Positions 30,452 to 39,222 of a DNA stretch of 64,000 nucleotides are shown here, one piece after another. The stretch comes from Lutibacter citreus (lineage in GTDB: Bacteria; Bacteroidota; Bacteroidia; Flavobacteriales; Flavobacteriaceae). Position 1 is the first letter of the stretch, and every line of letters starts with the position of its first letter. The notes under the pieces are model-generated. The model was not told where the DNA came from, made no database searches, and was given only the letters and a program-made list of their open reading frames with translations. The stretch is taken from contig NZ_QEIH01000003.1 in the NCBI RefSeq assembly GCF_003260195.1, forward strand, positions 558,001 to 622,000. The letters run 5' to 3'. A program made the position numbers and the translations under genes.

Positions 30452-32058
30452 TATTTATTCGTATTTCTAATCAAAATTGCATCAACAGAACGGTGAAAAG
30501 GATTTAAAATGTGCTTTCCTTCGTATTTAATTTCTTTTGAATATTCTCCTGTGTGGGTATTAAACCATTGATAAGTACCTTGTTTTAATCCAATTCCTTT
30601 ATTGCTATATATTGAAAGTTGATAATTTTCTTTAGCCATATAATACAAGTAAATACCATCATCACTTTTTAAACAATGGCCAATGCGTCTTTCATCCCAA
30701 ACTGGTTTAAATTTCTGATAATCGTATTTATCGAAAAATTCTTTTAAATACTTATAATATTCAAACTTAGGTTTTAAAAAATCATCCTCTTGCTCATATG
30801 GATTGTAAACCATTACATTCCAAGCTAATGCTTGCCAATAATAATTTGTGTAAACCCCAGCAAAATAACATTGATAATTTCGTTTTAAACATTCTTCAGC
30901 AATTATAAAATCACATGGAAATACCATATAACTAGATTCTGAATAACCAGCATTTTCAATATTTACAACAGGTTTATCATATTTTTTATATTCTTCAATC
31001 ATTTTTGTGTAAAGTGTACTCCAACCACCTTGATAAGAAATAAAATCTATCGGTACTTCATCTGCTTTTCTAAAATCATGAATGGTTACCAAACGATTAT
31101 AAGCATCCAACTTTTTAGCTCTCTCAATACGCTCACTCATATAAGGAATTGTTTGTCTAAATGCTTCTTTTGAAATATTCCAAACAACATTTGGAAAAGC
31201 TTGATAACGTTTCATTACATAATCGAAAAAACGATCATCTTCAAGTGAACCAGGCTTAGGCCATTTTACTTTTTTATTCCATACGTATATCATCAAATTA
31301 GCAACAATATTTTTATCGTGCATTAAACTTACAATTCTATCAAAACGTTTAAAAAAAGTTACATTTAATGAAGAATGATCTGGTTTACTATTACTACCTA
31401 AAAATGGAAAAATATCGTCTCTTGAACCAAATTCGTGTTCAGGATGTAATTTTAATCTATCATCTTTTTCCCATCTAACATCATAAGAATAAAGAGTTGT
31501 TACCACCTGATTAAATCCATTTTTAGATATCAGGTTTAACAAATGCTCTGTTTTTGGAGCTGCATTAGGGTTGTCATAATCTAAAGCAAATAACCAATCA
31601 ATTTCAAAAGCTTGTAAAAAATAGGTGCTACCATCTTCATAAGCAAATTTCTTCGGATCATTTTTATTAATTACAACTGCTCCATGTTTACCCGGTTTTG
31701 CTTTTGAAACTGTAATTTTTCCTTTTTTATTATTAAGTATTTTTACTGATGAAAAAGTAGTATAATTCCAATCTCCTATTTCGTTCGCTGAAAAACGTAA
31801 AATCCATTCTCTACTATCATTGTAAAATCCTTGAACTGTTAATTCTGAACCATCTGGTTTTATGAATTTTGCTCCAAAATCTACCTCAAAAGGGCTTATA
31901 ATTTGTTTTTTTGAATTAAATGAAATATCAAGTACTTCATACTTTTCCAGTTTAAATGTTTTGTTTTTATAAGACTCCTTTTTTGATTGAGAAAATGAAG
32001 TATTTGATATTAAAATATAAGCTAAAATTATTGCTAGTTGAGTTAAGCTGTTTTTCAT
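30451..32058 (-). CDS. DUF5060/DUF4038 (apiosidase-like) glycoside hydrolase, exported
   Basis: 535 residues with signal peptide to about residue 23. An N-terminal DUF5060-type beta-sandwich (about 30-115, EWILRFSANEIGDWNY) is followed by a DUF4038-type TIM barrel (about 130-440) and a small C-terminal beta domain. Likely catalytic acids are Glu298 in VVWNISKEAF and Glu368 in VVNIENAGYSES, at the ends of the expected strands 4 and 7. DUF4038 proteins are related to GH140 apiosidases, but most have untested specificity. The gene lies 172 bp after GH27 and overlaps the GH43 gene by one base. Confidence 0.75.
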   Translation of the reverse strand: MKNSLTQLAIILAYILISNTSFSQSKKESYKNKTFKLEKYEVLDISFNSKKQIISPFEVDFGAKFIKPDGSELTVQGFYNDSREWILRFSANEIGDWNYTTFSSVKILNNKKGKITVSKAKPGKHGAVVINKNDPKKFAYEDGSTYFLQAFEIDWLFALDYDNPNAAPKTEHLLNLISKNGFNQVVTTLYSYDVRWEKDDRLKLHPEHEFGSRDDIFPFLGSNSKPDHSSLNVTFFKRFDRIVSLMHDKNIVANLMIYVWNKKVKWPKPGSLEDDRFFDYVMKRYQAFPNVVWNISKEAFRQTIPYMSERIERAKKLDAYNRLVTIHDFRKADEVPIDFISYQGGWSTLYTKMIEEYKKYDKPVVNIENAGYSESSYMVFPCDFIIAEECLKRNYQCYFAGVYTNYYWQALAWNVMVYNPYEQEDDFLKPKFEYYKYLKEFFDKYDYQKFKPVWDERRIGHCLKSDDGIYLYYMAKENYQLSIYSNKGIGLKQGTYQWFNTHTGEYSKEIKYEGKHILNPFHRSVDAILIRNTNK

Positions 32059-32230
32059 TCTTTATAATTTGATAGAGTAATTAAGTATTTTATAAATTCC
32101 TGACGTGTTTATTTATTTTTTATTTGCATTATTGTTACACTAATTCATATTTCGTTTTTTAACAGCTTTAACTTGAGAATTTGTATTACAAGACAACCCC
32201 TTGCAAATTATACATAACCGATAAATTGAA

Positions 32231-33463
32231 TTATTTTAAAATTGTTCTAAGAAAAACGCATTCATGAGGTAATAATTTTTTTGAATATTTTCTTTTGAAA
32301 CTTCCTTCATTTTTATGTTCTACCAAATTTCTAAACTTCATTTTCCTATCTAATTTAAATTCTGAAAAATTTAACTTAATTGATGTTTGTTCTTCGTTTA
32401 AATTCAACAATAAAAAAACAAGAGAACCATCACTCATTGTTTTTCTCCAAATCTGACAACCATTTTCTTCTTTTACAATATAACCTTGTTCCAAATTATC
32501 CTGATTTACAGCTATCATTTCTTTGTTTAACAATAAATCAAGTTCTGATTTTTTCATCTTTCTTGGGTCATTCCCTAACATTAGTGGAGCACTCATAATA
32601 TTCCATAAAGCAAAATGTGAAATTTCTTCAATTGGAGTTAAACCAATATCTCCAGTAACCAACATATCGGGATCATTCCAATAGCCGTTTCCGGCATATT
32701 TTGCTGATTTATTATTCAATTCAGCACATTCCATAACCGTAAAAAAATGAGGATTTTTGTCTTTTGTTTCAATAAAAACAGCGGTTTCTTTACCATTTAA
32801 AGAGGCTATGTCTCCAGTAGTTCTCGACATACTGCATACTTCTGGATTCCAGTTTCTAAATTCATAAGCACTTATACTTAACAATATTTTTCTTCTAGAT
32901 TTAGCCAATAAATTAGCCCATTTTTTATATGTTTTTTCAATGCTCTCTTCAGTCCAACCTTCTCCTTTTTTACATTCGCCACAAAATTTACAACGATCTA
33001 ATTTTATAAAGTCAACTCCCCAATCTGCAAACTGTTTAATTTGAATTTCTTCATTATGCATTCCTCCAACTGGATCACCACCACAATCATGAGTTCCTGG
33101 AACTGTATGCAATCCAAATTTTAATCCTTTTGAATGTGCATAATCTGCTAAAGCTTTCATTCCATTTGGAAATTTCGTTGGGTGTGCCAATAAACGTCCT
33201 GAATTATCAAGTTTTGCATCTCTCCATCCTCCATCAATTACAAAATAATTGTAACCAGCATCGCGAAGGCCGGATAAAACCATTGCATCCATTGCCTCTC
33301 GCATATTTTGCTCATTTACTTTTTTCTTTCCAAAAGTATTCCAACTATTCCAACCCATTGGAGGTGTTGGAGCAATAGATCTACTTTCTTGCGAAAATCC
33401 AATATTAGTAAATACTAAAAACAATACAATTAGAACGATTTCTTTATTCAATAATTTCTTCAT
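32231..33463 (-). CDS. Glycoside hydrolase family 27 (alpha-galactosidase-like), exported
   Basis: 410 residues with signal peptide to about residue 24. The GH27 opening is PTPPMGWNSWNTFG. The nucleophile is Asp156 in DFIKLDRCKFCG, and the acid/base is Asp218 in SMSRTTGDIA. A C-terminal beta-sandwich follows. GH27 enzymes are retaining alpha-galactosidases, with some beta-L-arabinopyranosidases and alpha-N-acetylgalactosaminidases. Thirty-four bases upstream lies the decayed end of a GH127 gene in the same direction, so this gene was probably internal to a longer operon. Confidence 0.92.
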   Translation of the reverse strand: MKKLLNKEIVLIVLFLVFTNIGFSQESRSIAPTPPMGWNSWNTFGKKKVNEQNMREAMDAMVLSGLRDAGYNYFVIDGGWRDAKLDNSGRLLAHPTKFPNGMKALADYAHSKGLKFGLHTVPGTHDCGGDPVGGMHNEEIQIKQFADWGVDFIKLDRCKFCGECKKGEGWTEESIEKTYKKWANLLAKSRRKILLSISAYEFRNWNPEVCSMSRTTGDIASLNGKETAVFIETKDKNPHFFTVMECAELNNKSAKYAGNGYWNDPDMLVTGDIGLTPIEEISHFALWNIMSAPLMLGNDPRKMKKSELDLLLNKEMIAVNQDNLEQGYIVKEENGCQIWRKTMSDGSLVFLLLNLNEEQTSIKLNFSEFKLDRKMKFRNLVEHKNEGSFKRKYSKKLLPHECVFLRTILK

Positions 33464-33497
33464 TATATACTTAAAATTTAATTTTCATTTATTAACC

Positions 33498-33611
33498 TTA
33501 TTCACAAACAACTGTTAACCAAACAGTCATTTCACTTTTAGCTCTATCACTCCAAGCGTAATAAGGTACAAAAGTAGTATTCATTGTGTACCACTTTGGG
33601 TTTCTTGATTT
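33498..33611 (-). pseudogene. 3' remnant of a GH127 (DUF1680) gene
   Basis: The minus strand from 33611 down to the TAA at 33498-33500 is open for 37 codons without a start codon. It encodes a peptide containing FVPYYAWSDRAKSEMTVWL. This is the conserved C-terminal block of GH127, where a Pro-Tyr-Tyr-Ala-Trp motif is followed by Arg, Glu-Met and Val-Trp. GH127 enzymes are beta-L-arabinofuranosidases or 3,6-anhydro-D-galactosidases. An in-frame stop at 33612-33614 and AT-rich noncoding sequence beyond show that the rest of the gene is gone. Confidence 0.65.
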
Positions 33612-33986
33612 TTAATACAATCCTCTACTAAAATTAAATTTAATATTTTAAAAAACAAGGTATTAAATAAACAATTTTAATGCTACTTATTAAATTCATT
33701 TTACAAGTTCAATATTACTTAATAATCAACTATAAAACTACTTTTAAGCATTTAAATAAACTTTACATTTAACAATTAATACATTAACAAAAAATTCACA
33801 CACCCTTATTCACTTCAACCTAAAAACACATTATAATATTCATTATCAGAATCTTAATATTTATCATTCTATAAAACGCCCCTTCAACTTTCATATTTAA
33901 AATTAAAAAATACCACGAAAAGGCTATTGATTTATTTAGTCTTAAAAATTATCCGCTATTACACCTAAATTTAATACCTTTATAGT
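33612..33986. other. AT-rich intergenic region between the polysaccharide locus and the accessory island
   Basis: No ORF, tRNA or clear repeat is seen. The body of the lost GH127 gene should have been here, so a deletion endpoint probably lies near 33612. The next plus-strand gene is a transposase fragment. Confidence 0.4.
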
Positions 33987-34424
33987 ATGAAATTATCAGA
34001 ATTTTATAAATCTTTTCCAGATGAATCTACTTGCGCTCATATATTAAAATGTATTAGAGAAGCACAAGGTGTTATTTGTAAAAAGTGTGGAAACATTGAG
34101 CACTATTGGAAAAAAGATAAGAAGAGTTTTGAATGTAAAGAATGCAATTATAGAACATCATTAAAAAATGGGACTATAATTGAACACAGTAATTTACCAT
34201 TAAAATATTGGTTGTCAACCATTGCTTATATAAATATTATTAATGAAAAAATATCAGCACTTCAACTTCAAAAAGAACTAGGTCATAATCGCTATGAACC
34301 AATTTGGCTTATGTTAAAAAAGATAAAAAATAGTTCAAAAACTGATAATTTACTTCATAAAATATCAGACTATATTCAAATAAATAAAACTGAAATAAGA
34401 TATATAAATAAGAAGAATTTGTAA
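33987..34424 (+). CDS. IS1595-type transposase, N-terminal fragment
   Basis: 145 residues. The opening SEFYKSFPDESTCAHIL, the zinc ribbon (Cys31, Cys34, Cys50, Cys53 in CKKC and CKEC) and the following NGTIIEHSNLPLKYWLSTI and LQLQKELGHNRYEPIW segments match the DNA-binding front half of IS1595/ISXO2 transposases. The DDE catalytic domain (about 150 further residues) is missing. No terminal inverted repeats were found. It is probably a dead insertion-sequence relic, though solo copies of this front half could be domesticated DNA-binding proteins. Confidence 0.7.
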   Translation: MKLSEFYKSFPDESTCAHILKCIREAQGVICKKCGNIEHYWKKDKKSFECKECNYRTSLKNGTIIEHSNLPLKYWLSTIAYINIINEKISALQLQKELGHNRYEPIWLMLKKIKNSSKTDNLLHKISDYIQINKTEIRYINKKNL

Positions 34425-34609
34425 CACATTAATTATTCTATTTCAAACAGTTACAAATTAAAAACAGAAAGACATTACATAACTAATAAGTCAAAAACAG
34501 TTAGGTTTTGAGTTCATATTTTATGAATTCCTTCAAAAGAATATTAAAAAAGACCTACTTTTTATAAATAAATGCCTTTCAATTAAACAGTTACTTTAAA
34601 ACTTTTAAA

Positions 34610-34846
34610 ATGGAAAAATTAAATAAAAACAGTGGAACTGGCAAAGGTAAAGGACTTGGAAATGGTGGTGGAAAAGGAAGAAATAAAGGTGGTGGATATT
34701 CTGTTAACGGATATTGTATTTGTGCTAAATGTGGCGCTAAAGTTCAACATCAACAAGGAATTAAGTGCACAACAATTAAATGTCCTAAGTGCGGACATAC
34801 AATGATTAGAGAAGAATTATTGAACGATAAACGTTCTAAAGATTAA
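34610..34846 (+). CDS. Small glycine-rich zinc-ribbon protein
   Basis: 78 residues. The first third is Gly/Lys/Asn-rich (GTGKGKGLGNGGGKGRNKGGG). Two CxxC-type knuckles follow (CAKCGAKV and CPKCGHTM), with a further Cys in KCTTIKC between them. This should bind one zinc or an iron-sulfur centre. Similar small proteins occur beside radical SAM and cofactor genes in anaerobes (recalled knowledge, not searched). It precedes the UDG-VOC-DUF89-radical SAM genes by 201 bp. The function is unknown. Confidence 0.65.
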   Translation: MEKLNKNSGTGKGKGLGNGGGKGRNKGGGYSVNGYCICAKCGAKVQHQQGIKCTTIKCPKCGHTMIREELLNDKRSKD

Positions 34847-35047
34847 CAAAATTTCACATCCTTCTATTCTAATGGTTAATTATTGTTTTCCCTTCTCATA
34901 CCACTTTTCAAGTTGAAGATGATAAATGTATTACGACTAAATGCGAGAAAGGAAATATAAAATTGTAAGAATTAAACGAATTAATAGGGCTGACATCTTA
35001 TTTGCATAAAGAAAAAAGCTGAAAATATCTTTGAAACCAATCATAAA

Positions 35048-35632
35048 ATGAACCTAATTGAAAAACAAGAATCACTTGACTTTCTTAATTACCAGATTAG
35101 GACTTGTGAAAAATGCAATTTATCAGTTACCCGAAAACATGCACTTACTGGTGAAGGAAACATTGATGCCAAAGTTCTATTTGTAGCATTATCTCCAGGA
35201 GCAAAAGAAGATTTGGGCAATAAAATGTTTATTGGCCCTTCTGGTAAGGTCTTTGACAGGCTGCTACAAACAGCCGGAATTGATAGGAAATCGGTATATC
35301 TAACAAATTTAGTAAAATGCATATTACCAAAGAATCGTAAACCCACAATGGAAGAAATTGAATCATGCAGTCCTTTTTTGGATGATGAAATTTCAATTAT
35401 TCAACCTCAGATCATTGTACCCTTAGGTTATTATGCAATGCATTCAATTATAACAAAATATCATGCTGATGCCTCAAGCCCAGAAATGAGTTTCAAAAAT
35501 ATAAATGGCAAATTATTGTTATTGGATGGAATGAAAATATTTCCGATTACACATCCATCGGCTCTATTATATAACACAACTTTTGAACCTGCAACAAGAG
35601 AAAAGTATATAAAACTTAAATCATTGTTGTAA
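35048..35632 (+). CDS. Uracil-DNA glycosylase, family 4-like (Fe-S)
   Basis: 194 residues. Four cysteines with the family 4 spacing (Cys20, Cys23, Cys91, Cys107) should hold a [4Fe-4S] cluster. The active-site strand VLFVALSPGAKEDLGNKMFIGPSGKVFDRLL matches the family motif, with FIGPSGK typical, although the usual GEAPG is replaced by LSPGA. The C-terminal motif is ITHPSALLY. The expected role is removal of uracil from DNA. A VOC-family gene follows 20 bp later, so it may share a transcript with the genes below. Confidence 0.82.
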   Translation: MNLIEKQESLDFLNYQIRTCEKCNLSVTRKHALTGEGNIDAKVLFVALSPGAKEDLGNKMFIGPSGKVFDRLLQTAGIDRKSVYLTNLVKCILPKNRKPTMEEIESCSPFLDDEISIIQPQIIVPLGYYAMHSIITKYHADASSPEMSFKNINGKLLLLDGMKIFPITHPSALLYNTTFEPATREKYIKLKSLL

Positions 35633-35652
35633 AAAAGTACAAAAAAACCGAA

Positions 35653-36036
35653 ATGAAATTAAATCATATCGCATTAAACATTCAGAATAAAAAAGAACTG
35701 ATTGATTTTTATCAAAATATTTTTGGATTTCATCTTGAATATCAGTTTGATCTTAATCTTGATCTGGCAAAAAAAAATTTCAATATTGAAAAACAGCCAG
35801 AAGTTTACCTCTATAAAAACAACAATCTGGTTCTTGAATTATTTGTTTATCCCGAAAGCACAACACTTGGGTTTGCCCACATTTGTTTAGAGATGGTAGA
35901 CCGAGAAAAAATAGCTAAAAAAGGTGAGCAGGCAGGATATCCTATAACAAGAATACAGCGAAATAACAAGCCCGATATTCTTTTTATAAAGGATAAAGCA
36001 GAAAATATTTTTGAATTAAAAAAAGTAAACTCATGA
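35653..36036 (+). CDS. VOC (glyoxalase/bleomycin-resistance) family protein
   Basis: 127 residues with the paired beta-alpha-beta-beta-beta modules of the vicinal-oxygen-chelate fold. Metal-ligand candidates are His5 (LNHIALNI), Glu62 region (NLVLELFVYP), His76 (FAHICLEM) and Glu120 (ENIFELKK). VOC proteins include lyases, dioxygenases and drug-binding proteins, so substrate cannot be given. Its TGA overlaps the ATG of the DUF89 gene (ATGA), showing translational coupling. Confidence 0.8.
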   Translation: MKLNHIALNIQNKKELIDFYQNIFGFHLEYQFDLNLDLAKKNFNIEKQPEVYLYKNNNLVLELFVYPESTTLGFAHICLEMVDREKIAKKGEQAGYPITRIQRNNKPDILFIKDKAENIFELKKVNS

Positions 36037-36878
36037 AATTACATCTTGATTGTATTCCGTGTTTTATGGAACAAGCGTTACGTGCAGGACGAATGGCTAC
36101 TTCTGACGAAAAACAAATAAAACAAATTCTGGATAAAACAGGGGAAATGATAAAAACCGTTTCTATGCAATCTACAGCACCTGAAATAGGAAAAATAATT
36201 TATAGTATTGTCAGTAATGTTACTGGAAATCAAGACCCTTATAAAAGCATTAAGCAACGACATATTAAGGAAACAAAAGACATTTATCCCGAATTGGAAA
36301 AAATAGTAGCAAACTCTAAGGACAAACTACTAACTGCCATAAGAATAGCTATTGCTGGAAATGTTATTGATCTCGGAGTCAAAAAATCATTTGATATAGT
36401 AAAGGATGTGAAAAGTATTTTGAAACAGGAATTTGCTGTTTTGGATTACAGCATTTTTAAAAGCCAATTAGAAAAAACTGAAAGTATCCTTTATATTGGT
36501 GATAATGTTGGAGAATCAGTTTTTGATAAAATACTAATCAAAGAATTAAGAAAATCCGTGAAATATGCAGTCCGTTCAATTCCCATTATAAATGATGTAA
36601 CCTGGGAAGATGCTATTGCTTCCGGATTGGACGAAGTTGCTGAATTAATTGACTCCGGATGTAAATCTCCTGGCGTTATTCTTGATCAAAGTACTCCTGA
36701 ATTTCTTAAAATTTTCAACAAATCTGATCTTGTAATAAGCAAAGGGCAAGGAAATTTTGAAGGATTATCTGATTGTAACAGACAAGTTTTTTTCTTGTTA
36801 AAAGCAAAATGCCCAATTATCTCGAATCATCTTGAGGTAGCAGAGGGTTCTATTATTCTTAAAGAACATAAAAGTTAA
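36033..36878 (+). CDS. DUF89 (ARMT1-like) family metal-dependent phosphatase
   Basis: 281 residues. The N-terminus LDCIPCFMEQALRAGR carries the CxxC typical of the prokaryotic DUF89 subgroup. The metal site is around Asp157-Asn158 in YIGDNVGES, with Asp165 close by, and a further conserved block is SKGQGNFEGL. DUF89 proteins are metal-dependent phosphatases thought to destroy harmful phosphometabolites (damage control). It is coupled to the VOC gene by a 4-bp overlap and followed by a radical SAM gene after 10 bp. The role of the CxxC is unclear. Confidence 0.82.
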   Translation: MKLHLDCIPCFMEQALRAGRMATSDEKQIKQILDKTGEMIKTVSMQSTAPEIGKIIYSIVSNVTGNQDPYKSIKQRHIKETKDIYPELEKIVANSKDKLLTAIRIAIAGNVIDLGVKKSFDIVKDVKSILKQEFAVLDYSIFKSQLEKTESILYIGDNVGESVFDKILIKELRKSVKYAVRSIPIINDVTWEDAIASGLDEVAELIDSGCKSPGVILDQSTPEFLKIFNKSDLVISKGQGNFEGLSDCNRQVFFLLKAKCPIISNHLEVAEGSIILKEHKS

Positions 36879-36888
36879 AATATTAGTT

Positions 36889-37827
36889 ATGTATAAACAT
36901 CTTTTTGGTCCAGTACCATCGCGTAGATTGGGTATGTCATTGGGAATTGATTTAATACCGAAAAAAGTTTGCTCATTAAATTGTGTTTATTGCGAAGTAG
37001 GAAAAACTACTAATCTTACAACTGAAAGGTTAGAATATGTAAAATATGACAGTGTAATTGCTGAGTTAGAAAAATTCATGAGCAACAATCCTAAAATTGA
37101 TTATTTCACTTTTTCAGGATCTGGAGAACCCACTTTAAATAGTAGAATTGGAGATGTCTTAAAATTTATCAAAGAAAAATACCCGAAAATTAAAACTGCT
37201 ATTTTAACAAACGGAACATTGCTTTATGATAAAAACTTAAGAATGGAATTGATGGATGCCAATGTTATTCTGCCATCATTAGATGCTGCTAGTACGGATG
37301 TGTTTAGAAAAATTAACAGGCCTAGTAAAAAACTAAATATTGACTCACATATTCAAGGATTGGTAGATTTAAGAAAAGAATACAAAGGTGAAATTTGGCT
37401 TGAAATATTATTTTTAAAAGGTTATAATGATTCTAAAAAGGAACTTATTTTATTGAAGGAAGCAATTCTTAAAATTAAACCAGATAGTATACAATTAAAC
37501 ACCTTAGATCGTCCAGGAACAAGACAAGATTTAATTCCTTTAACTAAAATAGAATTGCACGCAATTATTGATTTTTGGAAGTTGCCAAATGCTGAAATAA
37601 TAGCTTCTCCTGATAAACGATCAAATATTGAATCGTATAATGGCAATATTGAAACAGCAATTTTGGAAACAATTGCAAGACGTCCTTGTACCCTAGATGA
37701 TTTACATACTTTTTTAGGCATACATATTAACGAAATAAATAAGTACTTAGCTGGATTGGAAGCTAAAAGTAAAATTAAAACTGTTAACCTTGAAAGAGGA
37801 GTATTTTATGAATTAAAACATAAATAA
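36889..37827 (+). CDS. Radical SAM protein (COG0731-like)
   Basis: 312 residues. The opening FGPVPSRRLGMSLGIDL is the hallmark of a radical SAM group related to wybutosine-type enzymes. The cluster cysteines are Cys28, Cys32 and Cys35 in CSLNCVYC. FSGSGEPTLN follows for SAM binding. A winged-helix-like C-terminal segment covers about 240-312 (ETIARRPCTLDDLHTFLG). The reaction catalysed by this subgroup is not established. It is not the sulfatase-maturing type, because it lacks the extra cysteine clusters of anSME. Confidence 0.85.
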   Translation: MYKHLFGPVPSRRLGMSLGIDLIPKKVCSLNCVYCEVGKTTNLTTERLEYVKYDSVIAELEKFMSNNPKIDYFTFSGSGEPTLNSRIGDVLKFIKEKYPKIKTAILTNGTLLYDKNLRMELMDANVILPSLDAASTDVFRKINRPSKKLNIDSHIQGLVDLRKEYKGEIWLEILFLKGYNDSKKELILLKEAILKIKPDSIQLNTLDRPGTRQDLIPLTKIELHAIIDFWKLPNAEIIASPDKRSNIESYNGNIETAILETIARRPCTLDDLHTFLGIHINEINKYLAGLEAKSKIKTVNLERGVFYELKHK

Positions 37828-37876
37828 ATTGACTTTAAAATTAGATATATAATTAAGATTCATATTAAATAATTTT

Positions 37877-38905
37877 ATGGAAGTAATATATAAAATACTG
37901 TTACATTCTGTTATGATAACTGGGTTTGTTTTTGTCATGATGTTGGTTATTGAATATATAAATGTACAATCAAAAGGGCTGTGGCAAAAAAACCTTACTA
38001 AAAACAAATGGAGTCAATATTTAATTGCAGGTCTTTTGGGCGCAATTCCTGGTTGTCTTGGAGCATTTACAATGGTTGCAATGTTTTCTCACAGGTTGGT
38101 TTCTTTTGGAGCATTGGTTACAACAATGATTGCAACAAGTGGAGATGAAGCTTTTGTTATGTTTGCAATGTTTCCTAAAAAAGCAATATTATTAACCATA
38201 ATTATTCTTGTAGTTGGAATATTAGCAGGTTATATTACAGACAAACTTTACCAACCAACAAAAGCACTTAATAAAATTTCATCTCACAAATTCCCTCTAC
38301 ATAACGAACCTGAATGTAAATGCTTTGAAAAAGATAAAATTTGGTTCAATTTATTTCATCCTACCTTTCACCGACTCACTATAGGAGTTATTATTCTAGT
38401 TCTTATTGCAGGTGTATCTACCGGAATGTTGGCTGGAGATTTAGAGATTTGGATGAAAGCATCAGTTTTATTGGCTTTTCTTTTTTCCTTATTTATAGTA
38501 ATAACTGTTCCAAATCATTTTGTTAAGAAACATATATGGGCACATATTGTTAAAAAGCATCTTCCACGTATTTTTTTATGGGTATTTGGAACCCTTTTGT
38601 TGATGCATTTTTTAATGAATTATATTAATATTGAAGCATGGTTATCTACTAATATGTTTGTTGTATTACTTGTTGCTGTTTTAATCGGTGTCATTCCAGA
38701 ATCGGGGCCTCATCTAATATTTGTAACACTTTTTGCTCAAGGAAGTATTCCTTTTAGTATTTTATTGGCAAGTTCAATATCACAAGATGGACACGGAATG
38801 TTACCTATGCTTGCAGAATCTAGAAGAACTTTTTTAGCCGTAAAAATTGTAAATATAATTTATGCTTTTATTGTAGGATTATCAACTTTTTTATTAGGTT
38901 TTTAA
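37877..38905 (+). CDS. Putative heavy-metal/arsenic exporter, ArsP_2 (DUF2899) family
   Basis: A 342-residue integral membrane protein with about 8-10 transmembrane helices. A central loop is rich in His/Cys (PLHNEPECKCFEKDK). The two halves share mirrored motifs: GAIPGCLGAF with ATSGDEAFVMFAMFP in the first, GVIPESGPHL with SSISQDGHGMLPMLAESR in the second. This matches the family annotated as 10TM heavy-metal exporter. It lies 49 bp after the radical SAM gene in the same direction. The transported ion is not known. Confidence 0.78.
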   Translation: MEVIYKILLHSVMITGFVFVMMLVIEYINVQSKGLWQKNLTKNKWSQYLIAGLLGAIPGCLGAFTMVAMFSHRLVSFGALVTTMIATSGDEAFVMFAMFPKKAILLTIIILVVGILAGYITDKLYQPTKALNKISSHKFPLHNEPECKCFEKDKIWFNLFHPTFHRLTIGVIILVLIAGVSTGMLAGDLEIWMKASVLLAFLFSLFIVITVPNHFVKKHIWAHIVKKHLPRIFLWVFGTLLLMHFLMNYINIEAWLSTNMFVVLLVAVLIGVIPESGPHLIFVTLFAQGSIPFSILLASSISQDGHGMLPMLAESRRTFLAVKIVNIIYAFIVGLSTFLLGF

Positions 38906-39222
38906 TTTTAAAGTTAGTGTTTACTTACTCTTTTATAAATAATTAACTCTTCAATTTTTTTTCTATATTCATTTCTAGTATACCTCAAGGAAAATATGCT
39001 TTAGATTCTTCAACCTTATAATATATAGTGAGCATTCAGTAAAAATTTAATGAATTAATTTGACATTTAAATTGTACAACTCCTAACTTATATTTATATC
39101 CTATTTACTTATATTTACAAATATCATATGTGATACTTTAAAAATTACAGCATATTTATACCATAATTATATATGTGAATCTTAAAAACGGATAAATAAA
39201 AATTGATTTTAAAACAAACTAT
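38906..39222. other. Intergenic region upstream of mscS-like gene
   Basis: 317 bp, AT-rich. It holds a TATATTTA near 39110-39120 resembling a -7 box and a small palindrome TATCA-TATG-TGATA at about 39122-39135. I see no ORF or RNA gene here. Confidence 0.35.

Noticed and set aside
32059..32230. Minus-strand reading SCNTNSQVKAVKKRN in the spacer between GH27 and the DUF4038 gene
   Set aside because: Short, no start codon, no recognised similarity; probably chance in AT-rich DNA.
33569..33576. CAAAAGTA, a TACTTTTG -7 box on the minus strand upstream of GH27
   Set aside because: It lies inside the GH127 coding remnant and has no -33 partner; probably fortuitous, although it might now serve GH27.
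34873..34968. Open stretch encoding a peptide with FQVEDDKCITTKCEKGN ahead of the uracil-glycosylase gene
   Set aside because: It looks protein-like and may be a relic, but it has no start codon, is only 32 codons long, and I cannot match it to a family.
36889..37827. Radical SAM protein considered as the sulfatase maturase (anSME) for the nearby sulfatases
   Set aside because: It has only the three cysteines of the SAM cluster and the FGPVPSRRLG opening of another subgroup; the SPASM-type auxiliary cysteines of anSME are absent.
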